From contig OX442315.1 of assembly GCA_949358305.1 (NCBI GenBank), positions 6,653,427 to 6,717,426 on the forward strand: a stretch of DNA of 64,000 bases, written 5' to 3'. A program made the position numbers and the translations under genes. Source of the stretch: Strigamia acuminata. Its lineage: Eukaryota > Arthropoda > Chilopoda > Geophilomorpha > Linotaeniidae. Positions 57,197 to 64,000 of the stretch are shown piece by piece. The notes below the pieces were generated by a model. The model was not told where the DNA came from. It searched no databases and saw nothing but the letters and a program-made list of their open reading frames with translations. Every line of letters starts with the position of its first letter. Position 1 is the first letter of the stretch.

Positions 57197-60100
57197 CTAT
57201 GATCTGAAGATGTTGGCAATCAGCGATCGTAGACGCTCCGAACTGAGCCATTTCGTGAAAATGTCCGCGACATTGAACTCGCTTTCCACTTTTCGGAGAT
57301 CAAAGCGTCCCGCCGTGAACCATTCCCTGAGCCAGTGATAACGAACGCGGATATGTCGAGTCTTCGAGTTCTCCACATCGTTTGAGGTGAACTGTATGCT
57401 GGCCAGGGCGTCGGAATAAACGACGGGTCGAGATAGGCGATTCAAAGCTGGAAACTGGGTGTACACGTGATTCAACCAATACAGCTCCTTGACACACTCA
57501 ACAAGGGCGATAAACTCCGCCTCCATTGTTGAGCATGCCACGGTTGACTGTTTTCGGCAAGACCAGCCGATCGGTACGTTTCCAACATAGGTGATGTAGC
57601 CACCGAAGCTCAAGGATGTTTCTGGATCGCTTGCCCACGACGCGTCAGTGAATGCCCACAGTTGTGATGATGTGCAACCGGACAACTCAATGCACAAGTC
57701 CGCAGTGTTGGCGACGTATTGCATGACCTGTAGCAATGCACGGATATGCGTTTGATTGTAGCATGTGTTGAATTGTGCCAGAGCAATCACTGAGTAAAGA
57801 ATGTCGGGGCGCGTTCTTGACGCCAGGAATAATAATGATCCAATGAGTGACCTGTAGGGAAAGTCTGCCAGATTTTCGGTTGACCCTCTCACGAGTGTGG
57901 TGCCGGGAGTCACGGGAACCTTGATGCGATTGTTGGTTGCAATGCCAAATTTCTTCACAAGTTTTGCGATGTACGCACGTTGTGTGATGAACGTGCGCCC
58001 TGCGTCACGGATGAACTCAACGCCCAGTAGTCTCGTGATTGGACCAAGATTAACTATCTGGAACTTTGAACTAATGAGGGCAAGTAACTGGCTGAAAATG
58101 CTGTCTGAAGCATAAAAGAGAACAATATCATCCACATAGATCAACATTACGGCAGAATTCCCAAATGTGTAAACACAGTTACATGCCGGCATCTTCTTAA
58201 ATCCAAGATCTCGAAGGGCTTCATCCAGCTTTTCAAACCACTGCCTTCCTGATTGGTGCAGTCCGTAGAGCGATTTTACGAGTAGCCAAACGTTGTTGGG
58301 GTCGGAGCATGTGGCACCTGCAGGGATCCTCATGTAAACCTTGTGTTTTAACTCACCATACAGGTACGCACATTTAATGTCAAGATGGGCGTCCTTCCAA
58401 CCACGCAACACAACCAGGAGACAGAAGAATAGGCGAATTAAAACAAAATTCACCACTGGGCTGAAAACTTCATCATAATCCACGCCCAGCGTTTGACGAA
58501 ATCCCTGCGCGACTAGACGGGCCCTGTATCGTGTGATGGTGCCGGTTACATCCGTCTTCAATTTGAAGATCCACTTGCAGCCCAAGATGGTAGTGTTAGG
58601 TGGTCTAGGGACTTCTACATAGACCTCTCTCTCGACGAACGTTCCCAGCTCCTCATCGATGGCTTCGCGCCATTTCGGAGCGTCCGTGAATTTGGGTATT
58701 TCGGCATAAGAGGCCGGTTCCGTTCGACAAAGATGGGCTGCATGTTGGGGTCCTGGGATAATTGGCAGCGTGTATTCAATATTGCGGAACGTGAAAAGTT
58801 CAGGCTCATAGTCTATGTTGTTGAGCATGCAATATTCTTCAATGTCTTTCGGTGATCTGAGTCTGATTCCAGGCATTGGAAAATAGTAAACGTCGGTCCT
58901 AATCTTCCCAGGCACTTGATCTTTTCTAAGATGCTCTTCGCGTCTCCAATTACTACATTCTGAATTCCCGCCGACAAGTCGCCACATATGTGCTGTATGA
59001 CGCTCAGTCGCTGCCGGAACTTCAGTTCCCGTTATGGGAAGAATCGGGGCAGGAGACATTGGGGTGTCATCGAATACTGGTACAGTATGACTTGGCGAGT
59101 CTGCTCCACGCCCTTTACGACGATACGTGATATATCGTGCTGGCGAACCGGGCGGAGATTGGTGAGCCAACTGTCCAGCTGACGCTTCAGATTGATGATG
59201 GGATCGGTCAGGCGAAGTTGGTGGAGTTTGGCGATGCGACCGAGCAGGTGAAGGTGGTGGAGTTTGACATGTCGATTGTTCGGGCGACGTGCCAGTGAAT
59301 TCAGATGTTCCAGGATAAATTGAAAGTTCATCTATTTTATTAATATCGGCATCTGTATCGTCCTCATCTGGTGGAATCCATAGAATAGGATACGATTGAG
59401 ATTGTCTCAAACTAGCTGAGCTTGGTAACTCCAACGCACATGCATCTAATAATCGCTGCTCAGGTGTCGTCGGAGGCGGCAAGTAGACAAGAGGTGTATG
59501 CATTGACGCAGATGTTGAAGTCTGGTTGTCATTGCCATTGTCATCATCGTTATCGCTGTTATCAGAGCGATCAGAATCAGACCCTTTCGGCCAACGATGA
59601 TATCTGACATTATCGTCAAATGATACGGCTTGTTGTCCATTGCCGTTTTCAAGAAATGTTTCATCAGGTCTTTGCGTTGAACCTCGCAAAGACTTCCGAT
59701 AAGATTGATGTTCGTCGATCTTGACGTGAATAGATTCATATACTCTGTCTTCGATCGGATTCCAGACTCTGTAGCCGCGAGTGCTGGTGGCATAGCCAAC
59801 AAGATATCCTTCCCAAGCACGCGCTTCCAGTTTCTTGCGTCCCGGTGCAGTGTAATGCACCCAACATTTGGATCCTATTTTACGTAGGTGGCGTAATGAT
59901 AAATCTCTTTGTCGCCAAAGAATGTATGGGACTTGATGTTTCAGTCTGGAATGTGGGCTCCTATTCTTTATATACCCGAAGGTAACAGCGAGTTCGGCCC
60001 AGAGTGCATCAGGGAGCTTTGTTTCTGAAATAATCGATCGGACACTGTCGGCCATTGTCCGGTTTATCCTTTCTGCTGTCCCGTTCATTTGTGGCGATGC

Positions 60101-62296
60101 GGGGTTAGTTCGCTGTCCCTGGATACCCTTTTCTTGGAGATAATGCAAGAATTCATTTGACATGAATTCGCCGCCCCTATCGGATCTGATTGCCTTTACG
60201 GTAGTATTCTGAATCCGCTCAACTCTGGCGACGAAGTCTTTAAATGCAGCAAATGTCTGAGATTTATGTGTCAGAGGAAAAATCCAGGTGTAGCGTGTTG
60301 CATCGTCAATTATGGTGAATACATAATCCGAGCCGCCCAAGGAAGTGATTGGGGCTGGCCCCCACAAATCCATGTGTAAAAGATCTAATGGCTTTGAAGT
60401 CATGGGATGTGGGTCCGGCTTGTGAGAAGCCCTCGTGGATTTAGCAATACGACAGTCATTGCAAGCTAACTCCTGGCGGACTTCTGCTGGCTCCATTCCA
60501 TGGACTTGTTCATTGGCCGCTAACAACTTCATGGCGTTCGTATGAAGGTGGCCAAGACGACTGTGCCACAAACCAGTTGCATCCTTCATTGTAGTAGGAT
60601 TAGCAACAACCTTCTGTTTTGGATTAGAGGTTTCGCTGGGTAGAAAGGCATGTGGCAAGGACTTTAGGATGTCAACATAGGATTGGATATTGGGATTTTT
60701 CTGGGTAGGCGGAGGAACGGTAACTTGTGCAGGTAAAGGAGGGTTAGGAATTTGCTGGATTGGCATTTGCTTCGCTGGTTCGATAGCAGGCAAAGTTATG
60801 CGAAAGTCTGAAATTTCCCGTAGTTTTGATTTGCCCTTCTTTGGCTTTGGCACGTTGTCGAAATCTACTTCTGTTGTGACAAGTGTTTGCACAGGTTGGA
60901 GTGATATCTGGACTGGCGGTTGAGTAATTGTTGAAACAGTTGGCGTCACAAGATGCGTTGAGCATAAACCGTCCAAATAATATAATCCACCGCGTTCTCT
61001 CGCACGAATAATAGGTGAACGGAAGTCTGTCTGATAAACATTCACCTCTCCATTAAAGAAATGCACATGGTGATTGGTCTTGTCAATCTTTGACACCGAA
61101 ATCAAATTGGCTTCGAAATTCGGCGCAAAGAGAACGTTCTTCAAATTGATGGTGCAATCCGCGCCATCGACCGACGTGAGCAATTGAACTGTCCCTCGTC
61201 CTGTCACCTGTGATTTGCCTTGGCCTAACGCAATATCAAATGGCTGGATATTTGAAAAGTCTGTAAACCAGTCACGCACGTGGGAAACGTGATCTGTTGC
61301 CCCGCAATCCACGATCCATTCATTGGATTGCATGAAATGGACCGTAGGACGCTCAATAATCTGCGGAGCACTGCAAAAGAATGTCCCCTCTCGCTTCGGA
61401 CGTGAACTTCCGCGTGGGCGATTGTCTTCAACTTTGGCAGCGGCATTTTTATTACGTCTGCGGCTTTTACTTCGCGACGAACGCTGAACAGAAGCTGTGG
61501 ACTGATTCCCGTCTCCACGTGGTGGTTGAGGGCAACGATTAGCGTAGTGACCCATTTGATCACAGTTAAAACACTTGATTTTAGACAAATCTCGAGGTCC
61601 GCGAGATTGATTACGCTGGCGAAACTGTCCTTTCGAGGTATGTGCAGACGGTTGGTTAGTCAATCCCATTGCCTTTAAACGCATCTGCTCGGACAATAAC
61701 TGTTCCGCCACTTTGGTTGGAGTAAAGTTTGCGTCGGGCCAGTGGTATACTGCAAACGTGGCCTGGGAATATTCCGGTGGTAAACCCTTGAGATATTGGA
61801 AAGAATGATGTTCTTCTGAGACATTTTCACCAACGTCTTTTAATTGTTGAACAAAATGGTCCACACGACCGATGAAATCAGGCATGTCTTCACCAGGTTT
61901 GAGTTGGAGGCTCAAAAATTCCCATCTCATGGCCGCTCGTCTGGCCCTGGAACTCGGTGCATAAATGGTGGCCAACTTGTCCCATGCTTGCTTAGGTGTA
62001 TTGCAAGCGTCGAGGGCCGATCGTTTCGCTTCACTGACGTGAATATATATGTGACCAAGTGCTTTGTCCTTTTTCACAGCATAACGGTCCTTTTCCTTTT
62101 CATTTAAAGTTGCAAGGTGCTCGGCCTCCTTTTCCTCGGTCACGTGTCTCCATAAACCTTCGGATTTTAGAAGCATGCGCATCGAGCGCTGCCAGGATTC
62201 ATAGTTCCCAACGGTGAGTACGGGAACCGTTCCGCCCGATAATTCCGACGCTTTCTTCATTGTGGAGTGGAAAACTCGACACAACGCGACGAACAC
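57197..62296 (-). CDS. C3 Copia Gag-Pol polyprotein (1,699 aa)
   Basis: Copia Gag, one CCHC knuckle (CFNCDQMGHYANRC, about 240), protease (VDCGATDH, about 330), pre-integrase HHCC (WHSRLGHLH, about 577), an integrase core (HMDLWGP, RSDRGGEF, GTAERINR; about 637-745), a variable Pro/Ser-rich linker, reverse transcriptase (IYVDDIVLF, about 1,385) and RNase H (FTDASWAS, about 1,550). The frame has no break. The protease active site reads D-C-G instead of D-S/T-G. It is close to C1 over reverse transcriptase (shared FSPVVNFVL and HLDIK.AYLYG). The listed start is the upstream ATG; an ATG at residue 13 (62260) may be used instead. Confidence 0.94.
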   Translation of the reverse strand: MFVALCRVFHSTMKKASELSGGTVPVLTVGNYESWQRSMRMLLKSEGLWRHVTEEKEAEHLATLNEKEKDRYAVKKDKALGHIYIHVSEAKRSALDACNTPKQAWDKLATIYAPSSRARRAAMRWEFLSLQLKPGEDMPDFIGRVDHFVQQLKDVGENVSEEHHSFQYLKGLPPEYSQATFAVYHWPDANFTPTKVAEQLLSEQMRLKAMGLTNQPSAHTSKGQFRQRNQSRGPRDLSKIKCFNCDQMGHYANRCPQPPRGDGNQSTASVQRSSRSKSRRRNKNAAAKVEDNRPRGSSRPKREGTFFCSAPQIIERPTVHFMQSNEWIVDCGATDHVSHVRDWFTDFSNIQPFDIALGQGKSQVTGRGTVQLLTSVDGADCTINLKNVLFAPNFEANLISVSKIDKTNHHVHFFNGEVNVYQTDFRSPIIRARERGGLYYLDGLCSTHLVTPTVSTITQPPVQISLQPVQTLVTTEVDFDNVPKPKKGKSKLREISDFRITLPAIEPAKQMPIQQIPNPPLPAQVTVPPPTQKNPNIQSYVDILKSLPHAFLPSETSNPKQKVVANPTTMKDATGLWHSRLGHLHTNAMKLLAANEQVHGMEPAEVRQELACNDCRIAKSTRASHKPDPHPMTSKPLDLLHMDLWGPAPITSLGGSDYVFTIIDDATRYTWIFPLTHKSQTFAAFKDFVARVERIQNTTVKAIRSDRGGEFMSNEFLHYLQEKGIQGQRTNPASPQMNGTAERINRTMADSVRSIISETKLPDALWAELAVTFGYIKNRSPHSRLKHQVPYILWRQRDLSLRHLRKIGSKCWVHYTAPGRKKLEARAWEGYLVGYATSTRGYRVWNPIEDRVYESIHVKIDEHQSYRKSLRGSTQRPDETFLENGNGQQAVSFDDNVRYHRWPKGSDSDRSDNSDNDDDNGNDNQTSTSASMHTPLVYLPPPTTPEQRLLDACALELPSSASLRQSQSYPILWIPPDEDDTDADINKIDELSIYPGTSEFTGTSPEQSTCQTPPPSPARSHRQTPPTSPDRSHHQSEASAGQLAHQSPPGSPARYITYRRKGRGADSPSHTVPVFDDTPMSPAPILPITGTEVPAATERHTAHMWRLVGGNSECSNWRREEHLRKDQVPGKIRTDVYYFPMPGIRLRSPKDIEEYCMLNNIDYEPELFTFRNIEYTLPIIPGPQHAAHLCRTEPASYAEIPKFTDAPKWREAIDEELGTFVEREVYVEVPRPPNTTILGCKWIFKLKTDVTGTITRYRARLVAQGFRQTLGVDYDEVFSPVVNFVLIRLFFCLLVVLRGWKDAHLDIKCAYLYGELKHKVYMRIPAGATCSDPNNVWLLVKSLYGLHQSGRQWFEKLDEALRDLGFKKMPACNCVYTFGNSAVMLIYVDDIVLFYASDSIFSQLLALISSKFQIVNLGPITRLLGVEFIRDAGRTFITQRAYIAKLVKKFGIATNNRIKVPVTPGTTLVRGSTENLADFPYRSLIGSLLFLASRTRPDILYSVIALAQFNTCYNQTHIRALLQVMQYVANTADLCIELSGCTSSQLWAFTDASWASDPETSLSFGGYITYVGNVPIGWSCRKQSTVACSTMEAEFIALVECVKELYWLNHVYTQFPALNRLSRPVVYSDALASIQFTSNDVENSKTRHIRVRYHWLREWFTAGRFDLRKVESEFNVADIFTKWLSSERLRSLIANIFRS

Positions 62297-63145
62297 ACTG
62301 ACTCAAGGAATGGTACGTTAAATACTGGAGCACTGCACAAATGCTGACTTCGATTCGGAGCACTGAACTGAAGCACTTCACACACACTTTCGAGGCGGAA
62401 ACCTTCAAAGGGGGAGCCGATGCTACAATCAGCTGATAGCTTGTGACAAGTGTCCCCCTAGCGTCCTTTACGACCTCCTGGGGTCACGGGAATGCTAGGT
62501 GGCGCAGGGCTCAGCCTTGTCACAAAATACAAACACAGCGGTGGACGGAATGCCCGAAGAGCTGTGTCGAATCTAATAAGGTCCCACACCAAAATACCCT
62601 TAATTCTAACAAAGGTAAAGTCGAAAGAAGGAGAAATAGACGAATCAATCGCGGATGCGATCCTCGTGCAAATGAAGGCACGGCGCAGCTTTCTCGAAAA
62701 GCTGGAGAAAGCGCTATTTCGGATGTGAAATCCGAAATCTTCTCGAATAAATCGAGGCTCTTCGTCCACTTGCACAGATCGGTGATAACCGCCGTTCACC
62801 GGGGAACTAAGCGGCGAACAATCTAGTGTTCGGTTCTCGTTGGAACTGCCGCTTCGTGCTAAGCAGTGTCGAAAATCCAGTTTTGTCGAAAAATCTGCAA
62901 AAATAAATAAATTTGCCTCAAAAACCGCGAAACCCGCGAGAATTTGGACAAAATTAGTCAAATGATCGTAGGATAAACAGCCCTGGCTGTGTGGAACGTC
63001 GGCGGTACGTCGTAGACGTTCGTAAAACGAAACTGACGAGGCGAGGATCGTCGGTACCTGAAAATAAACGAATTTCGGCGCACAAGTCGCGAATTTCGCG
63101 ACAAATACGTCGAAAATTAACGAAATAAACGTGGAATTAGGCAGC
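62297..63145 (-). other. C3 5' leader
   Basis: About 850 bases between primer site and gag. It includes most of a 289-codon open frame (62458-63327) without a recognised domain, and the structured element shared with C1 at 62472-62585. Confidence 0.6.
62472..62585 (-). promoter_or_regulatory. C3 conserved structured leader element
   Basis: In element orientation: CTTATTAGATTCG, a perfect 7-bp stem (ACACAGC, 62561-62567, with GCTGTGT, 62533-62539), a variable part, then TGACCCCAGGAGGTCG (62472-62485 holds the GACC/GGTC hairpin). Order and spacing match C1, while the stem bases differ and still pair. It lies about 175 bases before gag. Confidence 0.55.
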
Positions 63146-63163
63146 AACCATCCTCTGCTACCA
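63146..63163 (-). promoter_or_regulatory. C3 primer binding site, tRNA-iMet
   Basis: In element orientation TGGTAGCAGAGGATGGTT, the same 18 bases as in C1, two bases from the 5' LTR. Confidence 0.92.
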
Positions 63164-63165
63164 AA

Positions 63166-63696
63166 TGTAGAACAGAGGGGCGCAGATATCGGCGAGATAT
63201 CGCCGAGAAGCGTGCGGCAAATTGCCGTAATGGCGTCGGTCTGCGACGCGAACGTTTGCGATACGTCGCAATACGTTTCGTAACAAGCGCGCGGCTTAAG
63301 GCCGCTTATTCGCGCACAAAAGAGCACAGAAGGTGCTTTAAAGTAAGTACAATTGTTAAAACTACTAAAAACAATTTAATTAAACGAAAATACATTACTT
63401 TGATGTGGATAAACAGTCAGGGCAACACACGCCCGTGTGTTGCGCCATCTTGGATTTTGCAAGGAAAACAAGTGTGGCACTCTAGTGCCAGATAATAACA
63501 TTAACATTGAAAAATAGAACAAATCTCATTAGTAGATACATAAATCGTACGGAATTTCGTACGGAACAATCGTAAAGCAAATACAAATACCGCATTTGAT
63601 TCTAAAGCAGTAAAAGTTTACATCGTGTGAAATAAAACGCTAAATTGACATCAGAAACATTCGACATCGATCAAATGAATGGTCTTTAGACCCACA
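63166..63696 (-). repeat. C3 5' LTR (531 bp)
   Basis: A direct repeat of 56440-56972, identified as the 5' LTR by the adjacent primer site. Confidence 0.92.
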
Positions 63697-64000
63697 TCAT
63701 CGCCGCCGCCGACATGTCGGGACATCGCCGCGACCACCCTTCGTAAGTTTCGCGACCGTTTAGTTAGTCAGTCAGTCAGTCAGTCAGTCGGTTAGCTAGT
63801 TGGTTAATCGACCAGCCAACCGACCGACTTTCTTTTATCTTTATTTTTTTTTTTCTAAGGATTCCACAGCCGCCGCCGCTGCCACGCTCCATGGTCGAGT
63901 GGAACCTGGGCGCGGGACGGGGCAGGGCGTCCCGATGGGCCGGTCGCGCGGCCCGCGGCCACCCGTGAGTACCGTGATCGATCAATTACTTGATTTATTT
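63697..64000 (+). other. Possible edge of a host gene (splice-like signals)
   Basis: GC-rich sequence unlike the surrounding elements. GTAAGT at 63743-63748 could be a donor. A pyrimidine run ending TTTTTCTAAG (63859) or CCACAG (63869) could be an acceptor. An ATG at 63891 opens a frame rich in Gly, Ala and Arg that runs into GTGAGT at 63965-63970. This would fit an untranslated first exon and a second exon holding the start codon, but no protein domain is visible and the window ends here. Confidence 0.3.
63766..63790. repeat. AGTC tetranucleotide microsatellite
   Basis: Six tandem AGTC units, followed by degenerate GGTTAGCTAGTTGG sequence. It lies inside a possible intron. Confidence 0.8.

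Larger units (their letters stand above)
56440..63696 (-). mobile_element. C3: Copia-type LTR retrotransposon inserted in G4
   Basis: A 7,257-bp element with LTRs of 533 and 531 bp (TGTGGGTC...CTACA in element orientation), a perfect tRNA-iMet primer site and a single intact gag-pol frame. The flanking 5 bases differ (GAAAA on the left, TCATC on the right), so there is no target duplication, and the two flanks are unrelated sequences. The LTRs differ by one substitution and a 2-base indel. Confidence 0.93.

Overview
This is animal genomic DNA, probably from an arthropod or another invertebrate. AT-rich intergenic sequence is packed with LTR retrotransposons. Copia-type elements are primed by initiator-Met tRNA and Gypsy-type elements by Pro- or Ser-like tRNA. 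I see no bacterial gene organisation and no confidently recognisable host protein gene. The species cannot be named from the sequence.

Layout. Bases 1-7207 are non-coding and hold a tRNA remnant, a 518-bp inverted-repeat element (3361-3878), a 57-bp-arm fold-back (3982-4113) and AT-rich tandem repeats. 7208-14227 is an intact Copia element (here C1, minus strand) with identical 477-bp LTRs and an ACCCC target duplication. 15844-20576 is a compact Gypsy element (G2, minus) with identical 185-bp LTRs and a CAAAA duplication. 21415-22012 is a minisatellite split by a 155-bp hAT-type MITE with a perfect 8-bp target duplication. 24281-35434 is a large three-gene Gypsy element (G3, minus) with one LTR only, flanked on both sides by the same 497-bp sequence. 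36576-44853 is a 280-bp satellite array whose unit is itself a large imperfect palindrome. A Copia element (C2, plus, 37344-42228) is nested in the array. 44854-56439 is a second three-gene Gypsy element of the same lineage (G4, plus), cut off inside its third gene by a further Copia element (C3, minus, 56440-63696). The last 300 bases are GC-rich, with splice-site-like signals that may be the edge of a host gene.

How the genes work together. In each element a Gag protein packages RNA, and a Pol polyprotein supplies protease, reverse transcriptase, RNase H and integrase. In C1, C3, C2 and G2 these form one reading frame, broken in C2 by one in-frame stop. In G3 and G4, Gag and Pol overlap in the -1 frame. 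In both, an A AAA AAC slippery heptamer is followed 6-7 nt later by a 9-bp stem with different bases, which strongly suggests programmed -1 frameshifting. Both also carry a third gene after Pol. It has a short first exon (51 or 39 codons, sharing an IVN.EE..NWDE motif), an intron with in-phase splice sites, and a long basic second exon of unknown function with no visible signal peptide or membrane segment. This spliced third gene is the best candidate for something undescribed.

Other notable points are an RNA-like leader element shared by C1 and C3 with a compensatory 7-bp stem, the one-LTR G3 insertion inside a 497-bp duplication, and the missing target duplication around C3. All alignments were done by eye.
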